A stretch of 40,794 nucleotides of DNA from Bacillota bacterium (GTDB lineage: Bacteria; Bacillota; Dethiobacteria; DTU022; UBA8154), in the NCBI GenBank assembly GCA_012839215.1, contig DUNV01000106.1, positions 1 through 40,794 of the forward strand, written 5' to 3'. Below, in pieces: positions 25,421-35,468 of this stretch. Below the pieces are notes generated by a model. It saw nothing but the letters and a program-made list of their open reading frames with translations, did not search any database and was not told the origin of the DNA. The position numbers and the translations under genes were made by a program. The stretch's first letter is position 1, and every line of letters starts with the position of its first letter.

Positions 25421-27592
25421 ATGAGCCTCCAGCAGCTGAAAAGGCGTTTTACAAGCTACAACAAGAAAAAAGAGGATTGGGTATCCATCCGTAAGGCCTA
25501 CCAGTTTGCCCTCAAGGCACACGAGGGGCAAAAAAGGGTTTCCGGAGATTCATTTATTACCCATCCCCTCGGTGTTGCCTGTATTCTTTCCGAGCTGGAG
25601 CTCGATCTCGTCACCATTTTAACCGGCCTTCTCCATGATGTGCTAGAGGATACCACTATTTCATTCGAGGAAATCGAGGAAGAATTTGGTGAGGAAGTAG
25701 CTGTACTCGTCGATGGGGTAACCAAACTAAGCCGCATGGAGTTTCGCTCCAAGGAGGAGCACCAGGCGGAAACATGGAGAAAAATGTTTGTGGCCATGGC
25801 CCGGGATATCAGGGTTCTTCTCGTCAAATTGGCCGATAGGACGCACAACATGCGCACGCTCCGCTATCTGAGCAGTTCCAAACAAAAGGAAATTGCCCGG
25901 GAAACGCTGGAAATTTATGCCCCGCTGGCCCATCGCCTCGGTATAAGTAAAATCAAATGGGAGCTGGAGGATCTAGCCTTCCGGTATCTAAATCCCGATG
26001 CATATTATAACCTGGTTGATAAGTTGGCCAAAAAAAGAAGGGAACGGGAAGATTTTATTGCCCAAGTCATAACGATCCTACAAAAAAAATTAAACGAGAC
26101 AGGGTTAAAAGCAGATATCAGTGGCCGCCCCAAACATATTTATAGTATTTACCATAAAATGAAGGAACAGGGGAAGGACTTTACGGAAATCTATGATCTT
26201 ACCGCGGTACGTATCATCATGAAAAACGTCAGAGACTGTTACGCTTCCCTGGGGGTTGTTCATACCCTTTGGCGGCCCATTCCCGGGCAGTTCAATGATT
26301 ATATCGCCATGCCCAAACCAAATATGTACCAATCACTGCATACAACTGTCGTTTGTGCCAAAAATGAACTGCTCGAGGTGCAGATAAGGACAAGGGAAAT
26401 GCATCGTACAGCAGAATATGGCATTGCGGCCCACTGGAAATACAAGGAAAAAGTCAAAGATGACAAAGAATTTGAAGAGAAACTTTCCTGGCTGCGGCAG
26501 CTTTTGGAGTGGCAGCAGGATCTCAAGGACGCCCATGAATTTATGGAGCTCTTAAAGATCGATCTTTTTTCGGATGAAGTCTTTGTTTTTACTCCCAAGG
26601 GAGATGTGATCGACCTTCCCAAGGGATCCGTACCGCTGGACTTTGCCTACAGGATCCATACCGATATCGGTAGGCAATGCACGGGGGCCAAAGTTAACGG
26701 GCGGATCGTACCCCTGGATTACCAGTTAAAAACAGGGGATATCCTGGAGATCATCACTAGCAAGCAGGGAACACCCAGCCGTGATTGGTTGAACATCGTC
26801 AAAAGTTCCCAGGCGAAAAGCAAAATCAGGGCCTGGTTCAAGCGTGAACGGCGGGAGGAAAACATCTCCAAGGGGAAGGAAACCTTGGAGAGGGATATTC
26901 GCCGGCTGCAGCTGGAGCCCCACCTCTTTCTTAGGGATCAGCTGCTGGAGGATGTGGGAAAAAAATATAATCTTCTTTCTGCTGATGACGTCTATGCTGC
27001 CGTGGGCTATGGCGGAGTTTCATCAAAACAGATTATAACCAGGCTGCGGGATGAATACGGAAGAATATTTGGGGAGGAAAGGGAACTACCCACCATAGAG
27101 GTAAAACCCTGGAAAGGGGCTGCCCGTGCCTCCCAGGGGGTCAAGGTACAAGGGGTTGATAACCTGTTGGTGCGCTTTTCCAAATGCTGTAATCCCCTCC
27201 CCGGTGATGAAATAATAGGTTTTGTCACCCGTGGCAGGGGGGTTTCCATCCACAGGGCCGATTGCCCCAATGTGGCCTCCCTCAAGGGTCCCAAGGAAAG
27301 ATTCCTCGAGGTCCGCTGGGAAGCGGAGGGGGATTTTTCTTTTCCTGTGGAAATAGAAGTTGTTGCCATGGAGCGCCCCAATCTCCTTGCCGATGTCATG
27401 TATGCCCTCAGCGAAAGCAAGGTGAATATCACAGCCGTCAATGGCCGGACAACCAAGGACAAACTTGTTATCGTCAATCTTACTTTTGTGATCAAGGATC
27501 TGGAACAACTGGAGCATATTATGGATAAAATAAGGCGGATCAAGGATGTTTATTCTGTAGGGAGGCGTTCGGGAGCGGGTTCAGCTAGCTGA
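25421..27592 (+). CDS. relA: Bifunctional (p)ppGpp synthetase/hydrolase
   Basis: HD region LLHDVLEDT, synthetase region YDLTAVRIIM…GVVHTLWRPIPGQFNDYIAMPKPNMYQSLHTTV, TGS and ACT domains. Confidence 0.97.
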   Translation: MSLQQLKRRFTSYNKKKEDWVSIRKAYQFALKAHEGQKRVSGDSFITHPLGVACILSELELDLVTILTGLLHDVLEDTTISFEEIEEEFGEEVAVLVDGVTKLSRMEFRSKEEHQAETWRKMFVAMARDIRVLLVKLADRTHNMRTLRYLSSSKQKEIARETLEIYAPLAHRLGISKIKWELEDLAFRYLNPDAYYNLVDKLAKKRREREDFIAQVITILQKKLNETGLKADISGRPKHIYSIYHKMKEQGKDFTEIYDLTAVRIIMKNVRDCYASLGVVHTLWRPIPGQFNDYIAMPKPNMYQSLHTTVVCAKNELLEVQIRTREMHRTAEYGIAAHWKYKEKVKDDKEFEEKLSWLRQLLEWQQDLKDAHEFMELLKIDLFSDEVFVFTPKGDVIDLPKGSVPLDFAYRIHTDIGRQCTGAKVNGRIVPLDYQLKTGDILEIITSKQGTPSRDWLNIVKSSQAKSKIRAWFKRERREENISKGKETLERDIRRLQLEPHLFLRDQLLEDVGKKYNLLSADDVYAAVGYGGVSSKQIITRLRDEYGRIFGEERELPTIEVKPWKGAARASQGVKVQGVDNLLVRFSKCCNPLPGDEIIGFVTRGRGVSIHRADCPNVASLKGPKERFLEVRWEAEGDFSFPVEIEVVAMERPNLLADVMYALSESKVNITAVNGRTTKDKLVIVNLTFVIKDLEQLEHIMDKIRRIKDVYSVGRRSGAGSAS

Positions 27593-27631
27593 TTGTTCAA
27601 ATACCCCCGGAGCAGGGTAATAACCAATACT

Positions 27632-28111
27632 ATGAAGATAAAGGCGGTCGGTCTCTTGCGTGCTGTTGTGCAAAGGGCAGGTAGATCAAAAGTTGAAGTG
27701 GATGGAAAGGTCGTTGGGGAAATTTCCGCCGGTCTCGTTGTTTTTGTTGGGGTTGGCAAGGAGGATGGGCAGGAGGATTGTCGCTATATCTCTGAAAAAA
27801 TAGCCCACCTGCGCATTTTCGGAGATGAAAAAGGGAAAATGAACCTTTCCTTGCTGGAAACAGGAAAAGAAATTCTTTGTATTTCTCAATTTACTCTTTA
27901 CGGAGATACCCGCAAAGGACGCCGTCCAAACTTTTTCGCCGCGGCGGGTCCCGAAAAAGCAAAGCAGTTATATGAACAATTATGCACCATGCTGCGGCAG
28001 AAGGGCATCAAGGTGGAAACAGGAAGATTCCAGGCAACGATGAAAGTGCGTGTGGAAAATGATGGTCCGGTCACTATCTTATTGGATAGCAGGGACACCG
28101 TGGCAAAGTAA
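27632..28111 (+). CDS. dtd: D-aminoacyl-tRNA deacylase
   Basis: [37 protein letters not shown]…[31 protein letters not shown]-like end. Confidence 0.95.
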   Translation: MKIKAVGLLRAVVQRAGRSKVEVDGKVVGEISAGLVVFVGVGKEDGQEDCRYISEKIAHLRIFGDEKGKMNLSLLETGKEILCISQFTLYGDTRKGRRPNFFAAAGPEKAKQLYEQLCTMLRQKGIKVETGRFQATMKVRVENDGPVTILLDSRDTVAK

Positions 28112-28126
28112 AACGGAAAGCCCCAC

Positions 28127-28849
28127 CTAGAGGATCTGGCTCAAAAATTCCTTGGTGCGGGCAGCCTGGGGATGAAAAAAAACTTGCTCAGGTGGCCCCT
28201 CCTCCGCAATAATACCACCTTCCAAATAAATTACCCGATCAGCGGCCTCTCTGGCAAAGCCCATTTCGTGGGAAACGACTACCATGGTCATACCATCCCT
28301 GGCCATCTGTTTCATCACATTCAAAACCTCCTTGATCATTTCCGGATCCAGAGCCGAGGTGGGTTCATCGAATAGCATCACTTTCGGTTGCATAGCCAGC
28401 GCCCGGGCGATAGCCACCCTTTGCTGCTGCCCCCCGGAAAGATGGCGTGGATAAGCGTTTGCCTTTTCCAGAAGCCCTACTTTTTCCAGTTGACTAAGCG
28501 CCAGGTTGCGGGCTTCCTGCGGCGGGATATTTTTCACCTTGAGGGGTGCCAGGCTAATATTTTGCAAAGCTGTCTTGTGGGGAAAAAGATTAAAATGCTG
28601 AAAGACCATGCCCACATTTTGCCTGATGTGGTTCAGATTGACCCCGGGTTCACAAATGTTTACCCCATCCATGATAATTTGCCCTTTTTGCGGTATTTCC
28701 AGCAGGTTGAGGCAGCGTAGAAAAGTGCTCTTGCCCGAGCCGCTGGCGCCGATGATGACCACGACCTCTCCCTTGCTGATTTCGGTATCAATACCGCAAA
28801 GGACTTCCAATTTACCGAAACTCTTGTGTAGATTGCGAACTTTAATCAC
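28127..28849 (-). CDS. glnQ: Polar amino acid ABC transporter ATP-binding protein (GlnQ-like)
   Basis: [21 protein letters not shown]…[17 protein letters not shown]…[37 protein letters not shown] start after GGAGG. Confidence 0.93.
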   Translation of the reverse strand: MIKVRNLHKSFGKLEVLCGIDTEISKGEVVVIIGASGSGKSTFLRCLNLLEIPQKGQIIMDGVNICEPGVNLNHIRQNVGMVFQHFNLFPHKTALQNISLAPLKVKNIPPQEARNLALSQLEKVGLLEKANAYPRHLSGGQQQRVAIARALAMQPKVMLFDEPTSALDPEMIKEVLNVMKQMARDGMTMVVVSHEMGFAREAADRVIYLEGGIIAEEGPPEQVFFHPQAARTKEFLSQIL

Positions 28850-29498
28850 TGACTTGCAACCTCCTTTCCAGGTAGCCCAAAATTTTGGAAAGGGCATAGG
28901 TGATGACGAAATAAATTAGGGCAATGGTTGTGAAGATCTCAAAATCCTGATATGTCCTCGTGCGGATATGCTCTCCGGCGCGCATTAATTCTGTCAGGGC
29001 GATGACGGAAAGCAGGGAGGAGTCTTTAATTAACATAATAAGCTCATTGACCAGCGGGGGAATGACCCGTCGCAGGGCCTGGGGCATGATCACATGGATC
29101 ATGGCCATCGTCCCGCTCATACCCAGTGAACGGGCGGCTTCCATCTGCCCGCGATCGATAGACTGAATGCCCGCGCGGACGATTTCGGCGACATAAGCGC
29201 CACTGTTGATGGAAAGTCCAATTGCTGCAGCAGCCCGGCGATCCAGATCGATGCCCAACTGTGGCAGACCGTAATAAAGGATAAAAAGCTGGACCAAAAG
29301 GGGCGTGCCGCGAATAAATTCGATGTAGGCACTGGAAATGATCTTGAGCAGGTTAAAACGGGAAAGCCGGGCCAGGGCAACCAGCGATCCAATGCAAAAC
29401 CCCATCGTTACCGCCAGGGAAGAAATTCTAAGTGTCTCCTGCAGGCCCAGCATCAGGAAAGGCCAGTTTTTAACTATTACTGAGTAGTCCAAAGTCAT
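28842..29498 (-). CDS. Polar amino acid ABC transporter permease
   Basis: [13 protein letters not shown]…[25 protein letters not shown]…[38 protein letters not shown]-type permease. Confidence 0.93.
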   Translation of the reverse strand: MTLDYSVIVKNWPFLMLGLQETLRISSLAVTMGFCIGSLVALARLSRFNLLKIISSAYIEFIRGTPLLVQLFILYYGLPQLGIDLDRRAAAAIGLSINSGAYVAEIVRAGIQSIDRGQMEAARSLGMSGTMAMIHVIMPQALRRVIPPLVNELIMLIKDSSLLSVIALTELMRAGEHIRTRTYQDFEIFTTIALIYFVITYALSKILGYLERRLQVSD

Positions 29499-29624
29499 CT
29501 TGCAAGGCACCTCCGGGTTTTTGCTGGAAGGAAGATCGCAGACTGAAGCTTGTCCCCTGAAGTACTCATCTAGGGTGCATTCACAGTTTTAGGGGGCCCG
29601 CCCGGGCGCCATTTAGGCCGCAAA

Positions 29625-29656
29625 ACAGGCAAAGCGCCAGAGGGCGCCTTGCCTGT
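29625..29656 (-). other. Intercistronic stem-loop between binding-protein and permease genes
   Basis: Minus strand ACAGGCAAGGCGCC-CTCT-GGCGCTTTGCCTGT followed by TTTG. Confidence 0.7.
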
Positions 29657-29723
29657 CAGGGCTGCCTGCCTCCCATGGGTACCATCCGGGCACGGCAATA
29701 AAATGAAAACGCCGCTGCGTTTT

Positions 29724-30467
29724 TTAGAACCACTTGCTAATGAGTTCGTCAAATTCGCCGCTTTCTTTCAGCTCTAGCAATACCTTGTTGATCTGTTCCA
29801 GAAGCTCTGTGTTTTCCTTGCTGACGGCAATGCCAAAAAGTTCCTCTGTGAAGTTTCCGCCGACAGTCTTGCAGCCGCCTTTGATCTCAATGTAACGCTG
29901 GGCAACAGGAATATCAATGATGATGGCGTCGACGCGCCCGTTGGCCAAATCGAGGAAACCCTCATTGATTTTGTTGTATTGCCGGATGTTTTCTTTTGGA
30001 AAGCGATCGTGGGCTTCCATATCGCCGGTTGTTCCCAGCTGGACGGCGATGATTTTGCCCTCAAGATCATCAACGCCTTGAATTTCCGTTTCATCTTCCG
30101 GTACGACGACAGTTTGTCCAGCATTATAATAGGGTTCGGAAAAATTGACTTCCTGCAGGCGTTCTTCCGTAATAGTTATGCCGGCTACAGCCATATCTAT
30201 TCTTTTGGAATTAAGAGCCTGGGTGAGTCCGCCAAATTCCATGTCTTCAATGATTAGCTCCTTGCCAAGTTTTTCGGCGACAGCCTTGGCAATATCCACA
30301 TCAAAACCATCGACCTCATTTTGTTCATTGCGGAATTCAAAGGGAGGAAAGTCCGCATTGGTACCCATAACCACCTGACCCGCTTCTTTTGGCCCGGCAC
30401 AGCCGGCAAAGGCGACTAGGCCCAGAAGAGTACAACAAAGAACCACATAAACCCAAAATTTTTTCAC
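29724..30467 (-). CDS. Amino acid ABC transporter substrate-binding lipoprotein
   Basis: Signal peptide with lipobox-like LVAFAGCAG; GTNADFPPFEFRNEQNEVDGFDVDIAKAVAEKLG; IDMAVAGITITEERLQEVNFSEPYYNAGQ. Confidence 0.93.
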   Translation of the reverse strand: MKKFWVYVVLCCTLLGLVAFAGCAGPKEAGQVVMGTNADFPPFEFRNEQNEVDGFDVDIAKAVAEKLGKELIIEDMEFGGLTQALNSKRIDMAVAGITITEERLQEVNFSEPYYNAGQTVVVPEDETEIQGVDDLEGKIIAVQLGTTGDMEAHDRFPKENIRQYNKINEGFLDLANGRVDAIIIDIPVAQRYIEIKGGCKTVGGNFTEELFGIAVSKENTELLEQINKVLLELKESGEFDELISKWF

Positions 30468-30579
30468 ATCGGTCCCCCTCTTTAATGTAATTTAAAACAT
30501 TATACCACAATTCCTTTTTACGTGGGAATTAAACATTATTGTGCCCGCGATTTTTTTGGAATTTTGGGGATCGGTAAAG

Positions 30580-30608
30580 TTGACAAGGTGGCTGGCATTG
30601 GCTAAAAT
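30580..30608 (+). promoter_or_regulatory. Sigma-A-like promoter of aspS
   Basis: TTGACA (30580-30585), 17 nt, TAAAAT (30603-30608). Confidence 0.75.
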
Positions 30609-30658
30609 CATTGGAGTAGGAAAATGGAAATAAGGTTTGGAAGGCTGGGGAGATACTC

Positions 30659-32443
30659 ATGGGTTTGCAGAAAAATAGAGGTTGTGGGCTACTAACGAAA
30701 GATAACACCGGCGAAAGGGTAACCATTGCCGGTTGGGTTCAGGGGCGCAGGGATCACGGGGGGCTTATTTTCCTCGATGTGCGCGATCGCACCGGTATTG
30801 TTCAGGTTGTCTTTGATCAGGAAAAGAGCAAGTCCTTTTTTGATCAGGTGGAAAAAATACGTCCGGAGTATGTTATTGCCGTGGAGGGTAGTGTCATTCC
30901 CAGATCAAGGGAAGCTGTCAATCCGAAACTGAAAACGGGGGAAATCGAAATTTCTGCCGATGCCCTGGAAATATTCAACCCCTCGCTTACCCCACCCTTT
31001 TATATTGAGGATGGCATCGATACCGATGAAAATTTACGTTTGCGTTATCGTTACCTGGATCTGCGCCGCCCGGAAATGCTGGAACTGATGCATTTTCGCC
31101 ATAAAATACTTCTTGAAACCAGAAAGTACCTTGATAAAGAAGGATTTTGGGAAATAGAAACACCGATGCTGACGCGTAGCACTCCGGAAGGGGCGCGGGA
31201 TTATCTGGTTCCCAGCCGTATTTCTCCTGGCAGTTTTTTTGCCCTTCCCCAATCACCCCAACTCTTCAAACAGCTTCTGATGGTTTCCGGGGTGGAAAAA
31301 TACTTTCAGATTGCCCGTTGTTTTCGTGATGAAGACCTAAGGGCTGATCGGCAGCCGGAATTTACGCAGATCGATTTAGAGCTTTCCTTTTCCACGCGGG
31401 AAAAGATTATGGCCATTATGGAAGGGCTCGTGCGCCATCTCTTCTTGCAAGTCTGCGGTGAGGAGATTAACCCTCCCTTTAAGGTCCTTTCCTATCAGGA
31501 GGCCATGGACAGGTTCGGTTCCGACCGGCCTGATACACGTTTTGCCATGGAACTCTTTGATGTTTCAGAAATAGCCGCCAAGTGCCAGTTTAGGGTTTTT
31601 CAAAACGCTGTCACCTCCGGAGGTGTTGTCAGGGGACTAAATGCCAAAAAATGCGGGCATTATAGCCGTAAGGAAATAGATGATCTTACTGCCCTAGTCA
31701 AATCCTGGGGTGCCCAGGGTCTGGGCTGGATGATCGTCACCGGGGATGGCTTTAAAACGCCCCTAGCCAAATTTTTTGATCCGGTATTACTGGACCAAAT
31801 CAGGGAAATAGCCGATGCCCGGGAAGGGGATTTGCTGCTCTTCATTGCCGGTGACAAGGAAAAGGCCCTGGATATTTTGGGGCAGCTCCGGGTTCACCTG
31901 GGGCAGCGCGAGGGGCTTGTTTCCCCCGGGGAAAAGAAATTTCTCTGGGTCATCGATTTCCCACTGTTGGCCTATGATAAGGAAGGGAAAAGGCTTACCT
32001 CCGTACACCACCCCTTTACAGCCCCCCTAGAGGAAGACCGTCCCCTCTTGGCCAGCGATCCCTTAAATGTCCGTTCCCAGGCCTATGATTTGGTATACAA
32101 TGGCGTGGAGGTAGCCGGCGGAAGCATACGTATCCACCGCAAGGATATCCAGGAAGAAATTTTTGCCCTGCTGGGGTTAACCCCAGCAGATATTGAGGAA
32201 AAGTTCGGGTTTTTATTGGGTGCCTTCCAATACGGAGCGCCTCCCCATGGCGGTCTGGCCTTTGGCCTCGATCGTCTGATTATGCTCATGGCCGGCCGAA
32301 AAAGCATTAGGGACGTTATCGCCTTTCCCAAGACAGCTGCTGGAAATTGCCTGCTTACCGGCGCTCCCGCACCGGTCTTTGCCGGCCAGCTGGCCGAGCT
32401 GCATATTTCCCCTGTTTTGCGGGAAGATAAAAAGAAAGGCTAA
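30659..32443 (+). CDS. aspS: Aspartyl-tRNA synthetase
   Basis: GWVQGRRDHGGLIFLDVRDRTGIVQVVF…RYRYLDLRRPEM…ARCFRDEDLRADRQPEFTQIDLE…GLAFGLDRLIMLMAG. Confidence 0.97.
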   Translation: MGLQKNRGCGLLTKDNTGERVTIAGWVQGRRDHGGLIFLDVRDRTGIVQVVFDQEKSKSFFDQVEKIRPEYVIAVEGSVIPRSREAVNPKLKTGEIEISADALEIFNPSLTPPFYIEDGIDTDENLRLRYRYLDLRRPEMLELMHFRHKILLETRKYLDKEGFWEIETPMLTRSTPEGARDYLVPSRISPGSFFALPQSPQLFKQLLMVSGVEKYFQIARCFRDEDLRADRQPEFTQIDLELSFSTREKIMAIMEGLVRHLFLQVCGEEINPPFKVLSYQEAMDRFGSDRPDTRFAMELFDVSEIAAKCQFRVFQNAVTSGGVVRGLNAKKCGHYSRKEIDDLTALVKSWGAQGLGWMIVTGDGFKTPLAKFFDPVLLDQIREIADAREGDLLLFIAGDKEKALDILGQLRVHLGQREGLVSPGEKKFLWVIDFPLLAYDKEGKRLTSVHHPFTAPLEEDRPLLASDPLNVRSQAYDLVYNGVEVAGGSIRIHRKDIQEEIFALLGLTPADIEEKFGFLLGAFQYGAPPHGGLAFGLDRLIMLMAGRKSIRDVIAFPKTAAGNCLLTGAPAPVFAGQLAELHISPVLREDKKKG

Positions 32444-32484
32444 AAATGGAGAGCTATGCCGGCAGATAAAATGAATATTTGCTA

Positions 32485-32513
32485 TTGCCATGAAGTAAAA
32501 AATATGCTATCAT
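32485..32513 (+). promoter_or_regulatory. Promoter of the 6S RNA candidate
   Basis: TTGCCA (32485-32490), 17 nt, TATCAT (32508-32513); predicted start about 32520. Confidence 0.75.
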
Positions 32514-32519
32514 AATTTT

Positions 32520-32708
32520 GCGAAGATTAAGAGCTACCCTGCTGTATACGTGCAGCCTTAAAAGTTTTGAGCTAACACTGATCAAAAGGGTTCCCAACTT
32601 TATGTGCCGCATAGACGCCCCGCCAGAGGGGACCTATAGAGCATGTAAGAGGGTACCCACCTGGGGAGAGCAGTTCAAAACGGCGGGCCCACGGTATGGT
32701 GGGGTATT
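32520..32708 (+). ncRNA. ssrS: 6S RNA
   Basis: GTGCAGCCTTAAAAGTTTTGAGCTAACACTGATCAAAAGGGTTCCC…GAGCATGTAAGAGGGTACCCACCTGGGGAGAGCAGTTC…; closing stem CTACCC-TGCT-GTATACGTG with CACGGTAT-GGTG-GGGTA; own promoter; located after aspS. Confidence 0.8.
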
Positions 32709-32921
32709 TTTTTGTTTTTCCCACACTTTTTTTTTGTAAAGGAAAGATGATATAATGTAGGCATGTTTTTCTGTGCAAACTCCCTTTGCGAAATGTTCCC
32801 AGGATAGTTGCAGTGTATCAAATATTGAATTAAATGCGGTAAAACTAGGGTTTTACGATGTTATCTATTTAAAGTTAAGCAAAGACGGGGCATCTGCTGG
32901 AGGGCTCCGGGGGGTGAGGGT

Positions 32922-34241
32922 TTGTCTATTCGGCAAGTATTGCAAAAAATAGTCCTGCAAATAAAAGATGGTACCCATCCCAGCGATTTGGCGGAACTGG
33001 TCGATGAACTGAAGGATGAACAAAAAAAAGAGCTTTTTGATCTTCTCTCCGATGAAGAGGCGGCCCTGATTATTCAGGAAATGGAGGATTTCGATCAGGT
33101 ATCCCTGATTCGGTTGCTGACGAAGCATAAGGCCTCGGCAATCCTCAGGGAAATGGATGTGGATGATGCCGCTGACCTGGTTGGCGAGCTGCCGCCCGAG
33201 GAAGCAAAAGAACTTCTGGCACATATTGAAGAGGACGCTGAAGAAATCAGGGGCTTGCTCAGATATCCTGAAGATACTGCGGGGGGGATCATGACCACGG
33301 ATTTTATTGCCCTACCCGAAGATATTCCTGTGGAGGAGGCGATAACACGTCTGCGGGAAATAGCCCCTGAGGCAGAAATAATTTATTATGCCTATGTTGT
33401 CGATGTCCATGCAAAGTTAAATGGGGTCCTTTCCCTGCGGGATTTAATAGCCGCGGGGGATGGAACACTGCTGCGAGATATTATGTTGAAAAACGTGATT
33501 AGCGTGCCGGCTGAAATGGACCAGGAGGAGGTAGCCCGTGTTGTCTCCAGATACGATCTCCTGGCGGTGCCTGTCGTTGATGAGGGAGAACGGCTATTGG
33601 GCATCATCACCGTTGATGATATCATAGATGTTATTGAGGAAGAGGCCACGGAGGACATCTACCACCTGGCCGGAACTGGTGATGTCACCGGGGATTATTA
33701 TTTTGGGGCTTCAACCTTTAGCCTGGCCGGCAGGCGCACACCATGGCTACTGATCTGTCTTCTGGGCGGCTTGCTTTCGGGGAGCGTGATAGGGATCTTT
33801 GAGGATACCCTAAAAAGCATTGTTGTCCTGGCCCTTTTCATACCGGTCATTATGGATATGGGAGGTAATGTGGCCACGCAGACCTCCACCCTTTTTGTGC
33901 GGGGTCTTGCTACTGGGGAAATAAGGGCAGGGGACACCTGGAACTATTTTTTACGCGAAATTAAAATTGGTGTGGTGATCGGGGCAGTCAACGGTGCAGC
34001 AATAGCCATTCTTGCTTCCCTGTGGCAGGGTGTTCCACTTCTGGGTCTCGTTGTTGGCCTGGCCATGAGCGCTACCATTATCGTCGCCGCCCTGATTGGG
34101 ACCCTTGTGCCGATTATCTTTAACCACTATGGTCTCGATCCGGCTATTTCCTCCGGCCCCATTGTAACGACGATTAAGGATACAACCGGCCTGCTGATCT
34201 ATTTTTGGATTGCTACCTTGTTTATGGGGTATCTGGCATGA
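32922..34241 (+). CDS. mgtE: MgtE-family magnesium transporter
   Basis: N-terminal acidic MgtE domain, CBS pair (DIMLKNVISVPAEMDQEEVARVVSRYDLLAVPVVDEGERLLGIITVDDIIDVI), TM region PVIMDMGGNVATQTSTLFVRGLATGEI. TTG start. Confidence 0.95.
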   Translation: MSIRQVLQKIVLQIKDGTHPSDLAELVDELKDEQKKELFDLLSDEEAALIIQEMEDFDQVSLIRLLTKHKASAILREMDVDDAADLVGELPPEEAKELLAHIEEDAEEIRGLLRYPEDTAGGIMTTDFIALPEDIPVEEAITRLREIAPEAEIIYYAYVVDVHAKLNGVLSLRDLIAAGDGTLLRDIMLKNVISVPAEMDQEEVARVVSRYDLLAVPVVDEGERLLGIITVDDIIDVIEEEATEDIYHLAGTGDVTGDYYFGASTFSLAGRRTPWLLICLLGGLLSGSVIGIFEDTLKSIVVLALFIPVIMDMGGNVATQTSTLFVRGLATGEIRAGDTWNYFLREIKIGVVIGAVNGAAIAILASLWQGVPLLGLVVGLAMSATIIVAALIGTLVPIIFNHYGLDPAISSGPIVTTIKDTTGLLIYFWIATLFMGYLA

Positions 34242-34358
34242 GAACCCTGCAAAGTGAGGGCCTAAGATGGAAAAAGTAGCAGAGTAGAGGAACTTTATGA
34301 AGAATATGAGCGGGCGATACGGCCCGGGTGCCGGTTATTGGTCCCATGGTAGTTTATC

Positions 34359-35456
34359 TCAAGACGAAGGTTCCGATCCCTTTGCAAAATTTATAATTTC
34401 TGTGGCGATATTTTCCAGAGGCAGGACCATACCCGCGGCCCCCAGTGCAATAGCCTGTTTAGGCATACCAAAAACAATGGAACTTTGCCTATCCTGGGCA
34501 ATGGTTGGGGAGCCCTTGTCATACATCGCTTTGAGGCCCATGGCCCCATCCTCGCCCATGCCTGTCAGGAGTATGCCCAAGCTATGGGGTGAGGCGTGGT
34601 GGGCGACAGAAAAACAGGTTTTGTCCACGGAGGGCCTATGGCGATTGATAGGCGGCCCGCTGTCCAGGCGGAGAAGAAACCCCCCGGGGCCTTTTTCCAG
34701 CAGCAGGTGCTTGCCACCGGGGGCGATATAAACATGGCCGGCCAGTAATGGTTCACCGCTGGCAGCCTCCTTAACCTCCAGCACACAGGAGGAGTTCAGG
34801 CTTTGGGCATAGGAGGCTGTAAAGCCGGCGGGCATATGTAGCACAACGATGATTCCCGGCATATTTGCCGGCAGTTCTGTCAGGATGCGCTTAACTGCCA
34901 CGGTACCCCCTGTGGATCCCCCGATGACAATAATTTTCTGGCTGTGGCTCAGCAAGGGAAGGTTCTTTTTATGCTTTTTTGGCAAAACCTGTTGGCGGTT
35001 GCCGCCATATGCTTGCCGTTCCATCCTGATCTGGCGACGCAGTAGCCCCAAATCAATGCCAGCTGCACCCTTTACCTTGGAGATGATCTCCCGGTGCATT
35101 TCCTGCAAGCCATCACGAATACCCAATGAAGGTTTGGTGACAAAATCAATGGCGCCAAGCTCTAGGGCCCTGAGGGCGGCAGCACTTCCCTGGTGGGCCA
35201 GTGAACTGATGACGACCACCGGTAGAGGGTAGACTACCATCAGTTTCCTTAAAAATGTAAGACCATCCATTCTCGGCATTTCCAGATCGAGAGTGAGCAC
35301 ATCGGGCTTCAGTTCCCGGATTTTTTTTACGGCGATGAGGGGATCGGCAGCCGTGCCAATAATCTCCAGATCCCTGTCCTGCGAGAGGATCTTGCTGAGA
35401 AATTGCCTTACCAGTGCCGAATCATCAACGACTAATACTTTTATAGTTCCAGCCAC
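34359..35456 (-). CDS. cheB: Chemotaxis response regulator protein-glutamate methylesterase
   Basis: KVLVVDDSALVRQFLSKIL…LTLDLEMPRMDGLTFLRKLM…IGGSTGGTVAVKRILTELP…LLTGMGEDGAMGL. Confidence 0.96.
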   Translation of the reverse strand: MAGTIKVLVVDDSALVRQFLSKILSQDRDLEIIGTAADPLIAVKKIRELKPDVLTLDLEMPRMDGLTFLRKLMVVYPLPVVVISSLAHQGSAAALRALELGAIDFVTKPSLGIRDGLQEMHREIISKVKGAAGIDLGLLRRQIRMERQAYGGNRQQVLPKKHKKNLPLLSHSQKIIVIGGSTGGTVAVKRILTELPANMPGIIVVLHMPAGFTASYAQSLNSSCVLEVKEAASGEPLLAGHVYIAPGGKHLLLEKGPGGFLLRLDSGPPINRHRPSVDKTCFSVAHHASPHSLGILLTGMGEDGAMGLKAMYDKGSPTIAQDRQSSIVFGMPKQAIALGAAGMVLPLENIATEIINFAKGSEPSS

Positions 35457-35468
35457 TTTTGCTGCCTC

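Noticed and set aside
32518-32739. 73-aa ORF after aspS
   Set aside because: Overlaps the 6S RNA candidate, which explains the sequence better.
32740-32921. M-box or other magnesium riboswitch ahead of mgtE
   Set aside because: Only a short GTAAAAC/GTTTTAC hairpin and a TATAAT are visible; no M-box core recognised.
34297-34731. 144-aa plus-strand ORF opposite cheB
   Set aside because: Antisense to the conserved cheB C-terminus; Pro/Ser-rich shadow translation.
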